Shown one piece after another: positions 7,494 to 16,362 of a stretch of DNA of 26,364 nt. The position numbers and the translations under genes were made by a program. The DNA is taken from positions 1 through 26,364 of the forward strand of contig CAVBFD010000034.1 of NCBI GenBank assembly GCA_963594655.1, in the 5' to 3' direction. Position 1 is the first letter of the stretch; each line of letters begins with the position of its first letter. Under the pieces are notes generated by a model, which did not search any database, had not been told where the DNA came from, and worked only from the letters and a program-made list of their open reading frames with translations. The DNA is from Colivivens sp963594655 (GTDB lineage Bacteria; Bacteroidota; Bacteroidia; Bacteroidales; Bacteroidaceae).

Positions 7494-7634
7494 ATGAAGT
7501 TCGGATTAGTAAACAAGGCAACGTTCAACATTCTGATGGCTTTCGGTAATCAGAATTCGAATAATAACAAGAACCAGAATAATAATAAGGCTCTTGGCAT
7601 TGCGTTGTGTCCGTTTACCAGTCGAATGGACTAG
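7494..7634 (+). CDS. Asn-rich leader peptide upstream of asnB (46 codons)
   Basis: An ATG shortly after the promoter opens a 46-codon frame. Eleven residues are Asn, and residues 19-31 (7548-7586) hold nine Asn and two Gln in thirteen codons. The frame ends at TAG 7632-7634, 42 nt before the intrinsic terminator and about 150 nt before asnB. By analogy with the Trp codons in the trp leader and His codons in the his leader, the Asn run would slow ribosomes when charged tRNA-Asn is scarce. The last Asn codon lies 30 nt upstream of a segment complementary to the terminator's 5' arm. The frame and codon run are directly visible; regulation is inferred. It could instead be an unrelated small protein, since it has a short hydrophobic stretch before the Asn run. 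Confidence 0.68.
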   Translation: MKFGLVNKATFNILMAFGNQNSNNNKNQNNNKALGIALCPFTSRMD

Positions 7635-7686
7635 AAGAAAAGAAATAAATGACGCGGGATATAAAGAAAATAGAAAGGACTGGTTC
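7617..7686 (+). promoter_or_regulatory. asnB leader: Predicted antiterminator pairing in the asnB leader
   Basis: ACCAGTC at 7617-7623, near the end of the leader frame, is exactly complementary to GACTGGT at 7678-7684 in the 5' arm of the terminator. The two structures exclude each other. A ribosome stalled in the Asn run (7548-7586) would leave 7617-7623 free, favouring antitermination. A ribosome reaching the stop codon at 7632 would cover 7617-7623, favouring the terminator. Only seven pairs are seen, so the energetic balance needs a folding calculation. Confidence 0.5.
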
Positions 7687-7711
7687 TGAAACGGAATCAG
7701 TCCCTTTTTTT
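7677..7711 (+). terminator. Intrinsic terminator (attenuator) before asnB
   Basis: GGACTGGTTC (7677-7686) pairs with the run ending CAGTCC (7694-7703) over ten pairs including one G-U, with a loop of about seven bases, followed by C and then seven T residues. It stands between the leader peptide and asnB, with no other gene that it could end, so it should control read-through into asnB. Confidence 0.75.
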
Positions 7712-7785
7712 ATAAGCAGTGAACAAAACGTAACAAACAGATTATAACAACACAAACACAAAACTATTTTAAACTGAAAAAAACT

Positions 7786-9462
7786 ATGTGTGGCTTTGTA
7801 GGAATATTGAAGATTAAGGGTGACGCCCACAAGAAGAGAGAGCAAGCGTTGAAGATGTCGGCAAAGATACGCCACCGCGGTCCGGACTGGAGCGGTGTTT
7901 ACAGTAATGACGATGCGGTACTCGCACACGAACGCCTGGCTATCGTGGACCCTCTCTCCGGAGGACAGCCCCTGTATTCCATGGACAAGAAGAAGGTGCT
8001 GGCTGTCAACGGCGAGATATACAACCATCAGGCAATCCGCAAGGAGACAGAGGACTCCTACCAGTACCAGACAGGATCCGACTGCGAGGTTATCCTCGCG
8101 CTTTACGAGAAGTACGGCGTTGACTTCATAGACAAACTGAACGGAATATTCTCGTTCGTGCTGTACGACTCAACGACAGACGATTACCTGATTGCGCGTG
8201 ACCCGATAGGAGTCATTCCACTTTACATCGGTCACGACAAGGACGGTACAGTATACGTGGCAAGTGAGCTGAAAGCCCTGGAGGGGTATTGCGACAGTTA
8301 TGAGCCGTTCCTTCCGGGCCACTACTGCACAAGCAAGCACGGCGGTAAGGTGGAACGCTGGTACGACCGCCCCTGGTTCCATTACGAGGGGATGAAGTGG
8401 AGCACATCCGACCGCAAGGAAGCTGTGCAACTCGTAAGAGACGGACTGATGGCTTCGGTCAAGCGACAGCTGATGAGCGACGTGCCTTACGGTGTGCTGC
8501 TCTCGGGCGGACTCGACAGTTCAGTGGTCTCAGCCATCGCCAAGCTCTACTCGGCAAAGCGCATCGAGACAGGCGACAAGCACGACGCGTGGTGGCCTCA
8601 GCTCCATTCGTTCGCGGTGGGACTCAAAGGCGCGCCAGACCTTATCAAGGCCAAGGAGGTGGCTGACCATATCGGAACCATACACCATGAGGTGAACTAC
8701 ACCATTCAGGAGGGACTGGACGCTATAAGGGACGTTATCTATTATATTGAGACATACGACGTGACCACGGTGCGCGCAAGTACCCCGATGTACCTGTTGG
8801 CGCGCGTCATCCGCAGCATGGGAATCAAGATGGTGCTGAGCGGAGAGGGAGCGGACGAGATATTCGGGGGTTACCTGTACTTCCACAAAGCCCCGAACGC
8901 CAAGGAGTTCCACGAGGAGACGGTGAGGAAACTCGGCAAGCTCTACATGTACGACTGCCTGAGAGCCAACAAGTCGCTGCTCGCATGGGGAATCGAAGGC
9001 CGTGTGCCGTTCCTCGACAAGGAGTTTCTGGATGTGGCTATGTCCATCGACTCTGAGTTGAAGATGTGTCCGGGCAAGACTATGGAGAAGGGAGTGGTGC
9101 GCGAGGCGTTCGCCGACATGCTGCCCGAGTCAGTCGCCTGGAGACAGAAGGAGCAGTTCAGTGACGGAGTGGGCTACAGTTGGATTGACACCCTCAAGGA
9201 CATCACTTCAAAGGCAGTGACCGACGATCAGATGGCACATGCGGCGGAGCGGTTCCCGATCAACCCGCCGTTGAACAAGGAGGAGTACTACTACCGTACC
9301 ATCTTCGAGGAGCATTTCCCGAGCGAGTCGGCGGCGCGCAGTGTGCCGAGTGTGCCGAGTGTGGCTTGTTCCACAGCTGAGGCACTGGCGTGGGACAAGG
9401 CGTTCAAGAACATGAACGACCCGAGCGGACGCGCGGTGGTCGACGTGCATGAGGAGGCGTGA
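7786..9462 (+). CDS. asnB: Asparagine synthase B (glutamine-hydrolysing)
   Basis: The 558-residue enzyme makes asparagine from aspartate, ATP and glutamine. It begins MCGFVGI, so Cys2 becomes the N-terminal nucleophile of the class II amidotransferase domain. RHRGPD (29-34), the NGEIYNH glutamine-binding segment (75-81) and the SGGLDSS pyrophosphatase loop of the synthetase domain (240-246) are all present. Length is typical of the E. coli AsnB type. A 9-bp unit is repeated near the C-terminus (9340-9366, encoding SVPSVPSVA), probably by slippage. The gene is preceded by an Asn-rich leader and terminator that would sense its own product through tRNA-Asn. glnN, which supplies the glutamine, follows after 98 bp without an obvious promoter, so the two are probably one transcript. 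Confidence 0.96.
   Translation: MCGFVGILKIKGDAHKKREQALKMSAKIRHRGPDWSGVYSNDDAVLAHERLAIVDPLSGGQPLYSMDKKKVLAVNGEIYNHQAIRKETEDSYQYQTGSDCEVILALYEKYGVDFIDKLNGIFSFVLYDSTTDDYLIARDPIGVIPLYIGHDKDGTVYVASELKALEGYCDSYEPFLPGHYCTSKHGGKVERWYDRPWFHYEGMKWSTSDRKEAVQLVRDGLMASVKRQLMSDVPYGVLLSGGLDSSVVSAIAKLYSAKRIETGDKHDAWWPQLHSFAVGLKGAPDLIKAKEVADHIGTIHHEVNYTIQEGLDAIRDVIYYIETYDVTTVRASTPMYLLARVIRSMGIKMVLSGEGADEIFGGYLYFHKAPNAKEFHEETVRKLGKLYMYDCLRANKSLLAWGIEGRVPFLDKEFLDVAMSIDSELKMCPGKTMEKGVVREAFADMLPESVAWRQKEQFSDGVGYSWIDTLKDITSKAVTDDQMAHAAERFPINPPLNKEEYYYRTIFEEHFPSESAARSVPSVPSVACSTAEALAWDKAFKNMNDPSGRAVVDVHEEA
9340..9366 (+). repeat. Three 9-bp tandem units inside asnB
   Basis: AGTGTGCCG occurs twice in a row (9340-9348, 9349-9357) and is followed by AGTGTGGCT (9358-9366). 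The unit is three codons long, so the frame is kept and the product reads SVP SVP SVA. It lies in the C-terminal tail, after the catalytic domains. Confidence 0.8.
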
Positions 9463-9560
9463 ACCTTCAGAGGCGTGAACATTAAATACACAATAATACA
9501 AACAAAAACGAGAGAGTAACACAAACAACACGATTAAAACAACCCTAAAAGTATTGGATT

Positions 9561-11747
9561 ATGAGTAAGTTAAGATTTGACGTGGTGCAAGACGCCTTCA
9601 AGAAGAAGGCCTTGCCAGTAGACATCCCAAGTGAACGCCCTTCAAAGTATTTTGGAGAGCTGGTGTTCAACCGTGACAAGATGCGCAAGTATCTGGACGT
9701 GTCAGCTTACAACGAGTTGGTTGACTGTATCGACAACGGACATCCTCTTGACCGTGCCATAGCCGACAAGGTGGCTGAAGGCATGAAGACATGGGCGATG
9801 GAACACAAGGTGACCCACATCACACACTGGTTCCAGCCGCTTACCGAAGGAACAGCCGAGAAGCACGACTCGTTCCTTGAGTATGACAAGAAAGGCGGTA
9901 TGATTGAGGAGTTCGACGGCAAGTCTCTCATACAGCAGGAGCCGGACGCAAGCTCATTCCCGAGTGGAGGTATCAGGGCCACCTTCGAGGCCCGTGGCTA
10001 CACAGCCTGGGACCCGACATCTCCTGTGTTCATCCAGGACGACACACTCTGTATCCCTACAGTGTTCGTTTCATACACAGGTGAGGCTCTCGACTACAAG
10101 ACACCTCTGAAGAAGGCGTTGAAGGCAGTGAGCGACGCTGCAGTGGACATCTGCAAGATGTTCGACCCGAAGGTGAAGAAAGTGTACTCATACCTCGGTT
10201 GGGAGCAGGAGTACTTCCTCGTGGACGAGGACCTGTACGCCGCCCGTCCAGACCTTATGCTTACAGGCCGCACACTGATGGGACACGAGTCATCAAAGAA
10301 CCAGCAGTTGGACGACCACTACTTCGGAGCTATCCCGACACGTGTGGCTTCGTTCATGAAGGAAGTGGAGATTGAAGGTTACAAGCACGGAATCCCATTG
10401 AAGACCCGCCACAACGAGGTTGCTCCTAACCAGTTCGAGCTTGCTCCAATCTTCGGTGAGACCAACCTCTCCAACGACCAGAACCAGATGATAATGAACC
10501 TGATGCAGAACATCGCGCGCAAGCACGGATTCGTACTCCTGCTTCACGAGAAGCCGTTCGCCGGCATCAACGGTTCAGGAAAGCACAACAACTGGTCTCT
10601 CGGTACAGACACAGGCACGCTCCTGCTCGCTCCTGGCAAGGACGCAAAGGGCAACCTGCAGTTCGTAACCTTCTTCGTGAACGTGCTTGTGGCCGTTCAG
10701 AAGCACAACGGACTGTTGAAGGCGTCCATCGCCTCAGCAACCAACGCCCACCGTCTGGGAGCCAACGAGGCACCACCTGCAATCATCTCCTCATTCCTTG
10801 GCGACACCATGACCAACGTGCTGCGCAAACTGAAGGATGTGCCTTCAGACACACCTATTGAGATTGCCGGCAAGAAGGGCGCGTCGGTGGGAGTCGTTGA
10901 GATTCCTGAGATATTCATCGACAATACAGACCGTAACCGTACCAGTCCGTTCGCCTTCACAGGAAACCGTTTCGAGTTCCGTGCTGTAGGTTCAAGCGCG
11001 AACAACGCAGGTGCGATGACCACCCTCAACGCCGCTGTAGCTGAACAGTTGAAGGAGTTCAAGGTGGCAGTCGACAAGGAGATAGCTGCAGGCAAGCCAA
11101 TGAACATCGCCTTCATGGACGTGCTGAAACCGCTTATCGCAAGCGTAATCGACACAGTTTGCTTCGACGGCAACGGTTATTCGGCAGAGTGGCCGGTAGA
11201 GGCAAAGAAGCGTGGACTGGATGTCGAGACAAGTGTGCCTGAGATGTTCAAGGAGTTCACCAAGCCGGCTTCAGTGGAGATGTTCACAAGCACAGGCGTG
11301 TACACCAAGGAAGAGCTTGAGGCGCGCAACGAGGTGAAGTGGGAGACCTACACCAAGAAGGTACAGATTGAGGCGCGTGTGATGGGACGTATGGCAATCA
11401 ACCACATCATTCCGGCTGCCCTGTTGTACAAGAACCGTCTGCTCACCATCGTGTCACAGCTCAAGGAAGTGTACCCAAGCGATTTCGAGACAATGGCGGC
11501 TACAGAGCTTGACCTTCTGAAGGAGGTTACCAAGTTGATTGACGAGGTACGCACCAAGACCAACGCCATGATTGAGGCCCGCAAGGCGGCCAACAAGATT
11601 GAGTGCGAGTACGAGAAAGCGAAGGCTTACCACGACATAGCCGAGTCACTCTTCGCTATCCGCCGTCCGATTGACAAGTTGGAGGAGATCGTGGACAACG
11701 ACCTGTGGCCGTTGCCTAAGTACCGCGAGATACTGTTCATCAACTGA
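9561..11747 (+). CDS. glnN: Glutamine synthetase type III
   Basis: The 728-residue protein belongs to the GSIII family first described in Bacteroides fragilis, much longer than GSI (about 470). It makes glutamine from glutamate, ammonia and ATP. Recognisable segments are EVAPNQFELAPIF (about 285-297), KPFAGINGSGKHNNWS (about 331-346) and NRTSPFAFTGNRFEFR (about 461-476), which carry the metal, nucleotide and substrate residues of the GS catalytic core; the long helical C-terminal part is also usual for GSIII. It follows asnB by 98 bp with no clear promoter and is ended by a strong terminator 18 bp after the stop. GSIII lacks the adenylylation loop of GSI, so control is expected at transcription or by effectors. 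Confidence 0.97.
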   Translation: MSKLRFDVVQDAFKKKALPVDIPSERPSKYFGELVFNRDKMRKYLDVSAYNELVDCIDNGHPLDRAIADKVAEGMKTWAMEHKVTHITHWFQPLTEGTAEKHDSFLEYDKKGGMIEEFDGKSLIQQEPDASSFPSGGIRATFEARGYTAWDPTSPVFIQDDTLCIPTVFVSYTGEALDYKTPLKKALKAVSDAAVDICKMFDPKVKKVYSYLGWEQEYFLVDEDLYAARPDLMLTGRTLMGHESSKNQQLDDHYFGAIPTRVASFMKEVEIEGYKHGIPLKTRHNEVAPNQFELAPIFGETNLSNDQNQMIMNLMQNIARKHGFVLLLHEKPFAGINGSGKHNNWSLGTDTGTLLLAPGKDAKGNLQFVTFFVNVLVAVQKHNGLLKASIASATNAHRLGANEAPPAIISSFLGDTMTNVLRKLKDVPSDTPIEIAGKKGASVGVVEIPEIFIDNTDRNRTSPFAFTGNRFEFRAVGSSANNAGAMTTLNAAVAEQLKEFKVAVDKEIAAGKPMNIAFMDVLKPLIASVIDTVCFDGNGYSAEWPVEAKKRGLDVETSVPEMFKEFTKPASVEMFTSTGVYTKEELEARNEVKWETYTKKVQIEARVMGRMAINHIIPAALLYKNRLLTIVSQLKEVYPSDFETMAATELDLLKEVTKLIDEVRTKTNAMIEARKAANKIECEYEKAKAYHDIAESLFAIRRPIDKLEEIVDNDLWPLPKYREILFIN

Positions 11748-11765
11748 TATTTCATTCATAACCAG

Positions 11766-11800
11766 TGTCCCTCCTTTCCTTCGGGAGGGAGGGACATTTT
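11766..11800 (+). terminator. Intrinsic terminator after glnN
   Basis: TGTCCCTCC (11766-11774) pairs perfectly with GGAGGGACA (11788-11796). An inner TCC/GGA stem is closed by a UUCG tetraloop (11780-11783), and four T residues follow. It lies 18 bp after the glnN stop and separates asnB-glnN from the gltB operon. The T-tract is short, so partial read-through is possible. Confidence 0.82.
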
Positions 11801-11890
11801 CATACACTTGCAGTCACGCAAAGCTGTGAATAGCTTATAGAGACGAACAAGAGACAGACTATTACCCGAACATTAACAAACACAAGTTAT

Positions 11891-14800
11891 ATGGAAACAC
11901 TGTATAATAAAGAAAATGAGCATGACGCCTGTGGTGTCGGACTGTTGGCGGACCTCAAGAGTGACAAGACTCACAAGTTGGTCGACGACGCCCTCACTGT
12001 TCTCGAGAACATGAGACACCGTGGTGCGGAGTCAGCGGACAACAGGTCCGGTGACGGAGCCGGTATCCTTGTACAGATACCGCATGAGTTTATTCTACTT
12101 CAGGGCATCCCTGTTCCAGAGAGAGGAAAATACGGAACGGGACTTGTGTTCCTGCCTAAGGACAGGACTCTGCACGATGCCTATCTTGACCTTATCCACC
12201 GTGAGGTGGAGTCGGCAGGATTCACTCTCTCGCATGTGCGCAATGTGCCGGTCAACTCCGACATCCTCGGAGGGGCTTCGGCTGAGACCGAACCGGACAT
12301 CGTGCAGCTGTTCATCACAGGAGCGAAGGACTTCGACCGCTTCGAGGTTGACCTCTACCTGCTCCGCAAACACATAGAGCAACAGATAGACGACAAGGAC
12401 TTCTATATTGTGTCCTTGTCTACCAAAACCATAATATACAAGGGAATGCTCACGTCCATGCAACTGCGCGAGTACTTCCCCGATTTGAGCAGTCCGTTCT
12501 TCACGAGCGGAATGGCTATAGTACACTCCCGATTCAGTACCAACACCTTCCCGACATGGTCGCTTGCCCAACCGTTCAGAATGTTGTCGCACAACGGTGA
12601 GATTAACACCATCCGTGGAAACCGCGGTTGGATGGAAGCCCGTGAGAGTGTGCTTTCTTCCCCGGCACTTGGCGACGTGAAAGGCATACACCCGATTCTC
12701 CAGCCCAACATGAGTGACAGCGCGTCGTTCGACAACGCACTGGAGTTCTTCGTGATGTCCGGACTGAGTATGCCGCATGCCATCTCCATGATGGTTCCTG
12801 AGTCGTTCAACGACCGCAACCCGATAAGCGACGATCTGAAGGCTTACTTCGAGTACCATTCCATCCTGATGGAACCGTGGGACGGTCCTGCCGCCCTGTT
12901 GTTCTCCGACGGACGCTATGCGGGCGGAATGCTCGACAGGAACGGTCTCCGTCCTTGCCGTTACGTCATTACGGAAGATGGCCGTTTCATCGTGGCTTCC
13001 GAGGCTGGCTGTCTGAAGATTGACCCGCTTATCATAAAGGAGAAGGGCAAGTTGCAGCCGGGCAAGATAATGATGGTGGACACCGAGAACGGAAAGATCT
13101 ACAGGGACGCGGAGATAAAGTCACTGCTCGCCAGCGAGTGCGACTACGGACGTTGGCTGCAGACCAACCGTATCGAACTCAACAAGCTCCACAGCGGAAG
13201 GAAGGTGGACAACGGGGTAGGGGAGTACCAGCGCAAGTTGAGGTGCTTCGACTACACACGTGAGGACGTGGACAAGGTGATTGTACCTATGTGCGCCAAC
13301 GCCCAGGAGCCGCTCACCTCAATGGGTAACGACACCCAGTTGGCAGTGCTGTCCGACAAGCCGCAGTTGCTCTTCAACTACTTCCGTCAGCAGTTCGCCC
13401 AGGTGACCAACCCGCCAATCGACCCCATCCGTGAGGAACTGGTGATGTCCCTCACCGAGTACATCGGAGCCGTGGGCATGAACATACTCACCCCGAACGA
13501 GTCCCACTGCAAGATGGTGCGTCTGCCCCAGCCGGTGCTTACCAACACCGAACTCGACCTTCTCTGCAACATCCGCTATAAGGGATTCAACACAGAGAAA
13601 CTGTCCATACTCTTCGAGAAGGACAAGGGCGAGGCTGGTATGAAGGAACGGCTCGACGAGTTGTGCCGCGAGGCTGAGGAGTCAGTGGACAAGGGCATCA
13701 ACTACATCATACTGAGTGACCGTGGAGTGGACGCTGACCACGCCGCCATCCCGTCACTTCTCGCTGTAAGTACCATACACCATTACCTCCTGTCCATCCG
13801 CAAGCGTGTGCAGACAGCTCTTATAGTGGAGAGCGGTGAGATAAGGGAGGTAATGCACGCAGCCCTGCTGCTCGGTTACGGAGCGAGCGCAATCAACCCC
13901 TACATGGCGTTCGCCGTGATAGACGACCTTGTGAAGCGCGGTGAGGTGCAGCTCGACTACGCCACCGCCGAGCGCAACTACATCAAGGCCATCGACAAGG
14001 GTCTGTTGAAGATAATGAGCAAGATGGGTATCAGTACCATCCGTTCTTACCGTGGAGCCAAGATTTTCGAGTCCATCGGACTGAGTGGCGACCTGCTGAA
14101 GAAGTACTTCGGCACATCCGCCTCGTCCATAGGAGGTATCGGACTGTCCACAATCGCCGCAGACGCGGTGAGGATGCACAGTCAGGGCTTCGGGCAGACA
14201 CCGTCCGACATACTTCCGTTCATCGGGCAGTACGCTTTCCGCAAGGACGGAATCAAACACGCGTGGACACCCGACGCTATAGCCACACTCCAGCTCGCCA
14301 CACGCACCGGAAGCTACAAGAAGTTCAAGGAGTTCACCCATATAGTGGACGACGTGAAGGAACCCTTGTTCCTCCGTCAGTACTTCAAGTTCAAGGCGAA
14401 CCCCATTCCGCTTGACGAGGTTGAGCCTGAGGAGAACATAATGAAGCGGTTCATAGGCGCGGCGATGTCCTTCGGTGCGATAAGCAAGGAGGCGCACGAG
14501 ACCATAGCCTTGGCTCTTAACAAGATAGGCAGCAGGAGCAACACCGGAGAAGGCGGTGAGGACGAGGAGCGTTTCTCAACCAAGGTGGACGGAGTGTCCT
14601 TGAGCAGTGCCGTGAAGCAGGTGGCTTCAGGCCGCTTCGGAGTGACCACCGAGTACCTTGTCAACGCGCAGGAGATACAGATAAAGGTGGCGCAGGGAGC
14701 GAAACCGGGAGAAGGCGGACAGTTGCCCGGCTTCAAGGTGAACGAGATTATCGCGAAGACCCGCCACTCCATCCCGCAGATTTCACTCATCTCTCCTCCG

Positions 14801-16351
14801 CCCCACCACGACATCTATTCAATCGAGGACCTCTCACAGCTCATCTTCGACCTGAAGAACGTCAACCCGAACGCACAGATAAGTGTCAAGCTGGTTGCCG
14901 AGAGCGGAGTGGGAACGATTGCCGCCGGAGTGGCAAAGGCCAAGGCGGACATCGTGGTAATCTCTGGAGCCGAAGGCGGAACTGGAGCGTCTCCAGCCTC
15001 ATCAGTACGCTACGCCGGAGTGTCGCCCGAGATAGGTCTGGCGGAGACACAGCAGACACTGGTGCTCAACGGACTGAGGGAACAGATAGAGATACAGGTG
15101 GACGGACAGTTGAAGTCGGGCAAGGACATCGTGGCTATGGCTCTGCTCGGAGCCGGCCAGTTCGGCTTTGGTACGGCGCAGCTCATCGTGCTTGGCTGTC
15201 TGCTCATGCGCAAGTGCCACACCAACGCCTGTCCTGTGGGCGTGGCGACACAAGACCCGAAACTGCGCAAGCACTTCCTCGGGCGCGCCGACTATCTGGT
15301 CAACTACTACACGTTCCTCGCCCGTGAGGTACGCGAGTACATGGCTGAGATGGGCTTCCGCAAGTTCGACGACATGATTGGACGCACGGACATGATAGAG
15401 ATTGACGAGAGTCGTCTGAGCGACAAGACACGCTCACTCGACTTCAGCAAGTTGCTCGCAAAGGTGGACAACGGCACGTCGCTCCACATGCAGCTGCACC
15501 CCATCCACAAGATATACGATGTGCTTGACCGCGACATGATAATGTCCACAAGGGATTATGTGGAACTGGGCCGCAACGTGACCCTCGCCTACGACATCAT
15601 CAACACCAACCGTTCCGTCGGAGCGATGCTCTCAGGCGAGCTGACCCGCAAGTACGGAGGCAAGGGACTTCCCGACGGGTCCATCAACGTGCGGTTCAAG
15701 GGTTCCGCCGGTCAGAGTTTCGGAGCGTTCCTCATGAAGGGCATCTCCTTCAGTCTGGAAGGCGAGACCAACGACTATATGGGCAAGGGCCTCTCCGGCG
15801 GCTGCATAAGCCTCTATCCGCCCAAGCACTCCAAGTTCCAGGCGCAGGACAACATCATCGCCGGCAACACCCTGCTCTACGGAGCCACCAGCGGTGAGGT
15901 CTACATCAACGGTAGGGTGGGCGAGCGTTTCGCTGTCCGCAACTCCGGTGTGACCGCCGTGGTTGAGGGAACAGGCGACCACTGCTGCGAGTACATGACA
16001 GGCGGACGAGTGGTTGTCCTCGGCACTACAGGGCGCAACTTCGCCGCAGGTATGTCGGGCGGACTCGCCTACGTGTGGAACAAGAACCAGGACTTCGACT
16101 ACTACTGCAACATGGACATGATAGAGCTTGGACTTATCGAGGAGCGCGCCCGTAGGGAGGAGCTTCACGACCTCATACTCAAGCACTACCTGCACACAGG
16201 GTCAGTCCTCGCCAAGCAGATGCTCGACGACTGGAACAAGTATGTGGAGGAGTTCATCCAGGTAACGCCAATCGAGTACAAGAAGGTGCTGCACGAAGAG
16301 GCGATGAAAGACCTTGAGAAGAAAATCAGCAATGTAGAACGCGACTATTAA
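11891..16351 (+). CDS. gltB: Glutamate synthase large (alpha) subunit
   Basis: The 1486-residue subunit transfers the glutamine amide to 2-oxoglutarate, giving two glutamates. Cys14 follows a 13-residue propeptide and starts the class II amidotransferase domain (to about 430). The FMN-binding synthase domain (about 800-1200) includes SNTGEGGED (about 883-891) and KPGEGGQLPG (about 938-947). Cys1103, Cys1109 and Cys1114 in a CX5CX4C pattern (CHTNACPVG) bind the 3Fe-4S cluster. The C-terminal beta-helix domain has the usual glycine-rich repeats. Length fits the bacterial alpha subunit. gltD follows after 11 bp and supplies electrons from NAD(P)H. The 143 bp upstream hold the glnN terminator and then no strong promoter, only a weak TACACTTG at 11803-11810. 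Confidence 0.97.
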   Translation: METLYNKENEHDACGVGLLADLKSDKTHKLVDDALTVLENMRHRGAESADNRSGDGAGILVQIPHEFILLQGIPVPERGKYGTGLVFLPKDRTLHDAYLDLIHREVESAGFTLSHVRNVPVNSDILGGASAETEPDIVQLFITGAKDFDRFEVDLYLLRKHIEQQIDDKDFYIVSLSTKTIIYKGMLTSMQLREYFPDLSSPFFTSGMAIVHSRFSTNTFPTWSLAQPFRMLSHNGEINTIRGNRGWMEARESVLSSPALGDVKGIHPILQPNMSDSASFDNALEFFVMSGLSMPHAISMMVPESFNDRNPISDDLKAYFEYHSILMEPWDGPAALLFSDGRYAGGMLDRNGLRPCRYVITEDGRFIVASEAGCLKIDPLIIKEKGKLQPGKIMMVDTENGKIYRDAEIKSLLASECDYGRWLQTNRIELNKLHSGRKVDNGVGEYQRKLRCFDYTREDVDKVIVPMCANAQEPLTSMGNDTQLAVLSDKPQLLFNYFRQQFAQVTNPPIDPIREELVMSLTEYIGAVGMNILTPNESHCKMVRLPQPVLTNTELDLLCNIRYKGFNTEKLSILFEKDKGEAGMKERLDELCREAEESVDKGINYIILSDRGVDADHAAIPSLLAVSTIHHYLLSIRKRVQTALIVESGEIREVMHAALLLGYGASAINPYMAFAVIDDLVKRGEVQLDYATAERNYIKAIDKGLLKIMSKMGISTIRSYRGAKIFESIGLSGDLLKKYFGTSASSIGGIGLSTIAADAVRMHSQGFGQTPSDILPFIGQYAFRKDGIKHAWTPDAIATLQLATRTGSYKKFKEFTHIVDDVKEPLFLRQYFKFKANPIPLDEVEPEENIMKRFIGAAMSFGAISKEAHETIALALNKIGSRSNTGEGGEDEERFSTKVDGVSLSSAVKQVASGRFGVTTEYLVNAQEIQIKVAQGAKPGEGGQLPGFKVNEIIAKTRHSIPQISLISPPPHHDIYSIEDLSQLIFDLKNVNPNAQISVKLVAESGVGTIAAGVAKAKADIVVISGAEGGTGASPASSVRYAGVSPEIGLAETQQTLVLNGLREQIEIQVDGQLKSGKDIVAMALLGAGQFGFGTAQLIVLGCLLMRKCHTNACPVGVATQDPKLRKHFLGRADYLVNYYTFLAREVREYMAEMGFRKFDDMIGRTDMIEIDESRLSDKTRSLDFSKLLAKVDNGTSLHMQLHPIHKIYDVLDRDMIMSTRDYVELGRNVTLAYDIINTNRSVGAMLSGELTRKYGGKGLPDGSINVRFKGSAGQSFGAFLMKGISFSLEGETNDYMGKGLSGGCISLYPPKHSKFQAQDNIIAGNTLLYGATSGEVYINGRVGERFAVRNSGVTAVVEGTGDHCCEYMTGGRVVVLGTTGRNFAAGMSGGLAYVWNKNQDFDYYCNMDMIELGLIEERARREELHDLILKHYLHTGSVLAKQMLDDWNKYVEEFIQVTPIEYKKVLHEEAMKDLEKKISNVERDY

Positions 16352-16362
16352 TCATTATCATC

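Noticed and set aside
7571..7577. GAACCAG within the Asn codons pairing with CTGGTTC of the terminator as the main antiterminator
   Set aside because: Seven bases are complementary, but a ribosome stalled on the Asn codons would cover this site, giving the opposite of the expected response. ACCAGTC at 7617 fits the geometry better. The pairing may still matter in untranslated RNA.
11803..11810. TACACTTG as a gltB promoter
   Set aside because: It deviates from TAnnTTTG by one base, and the -33 place would fall in the glnN terminator without a TTG; mentioned only in the gltB entry.
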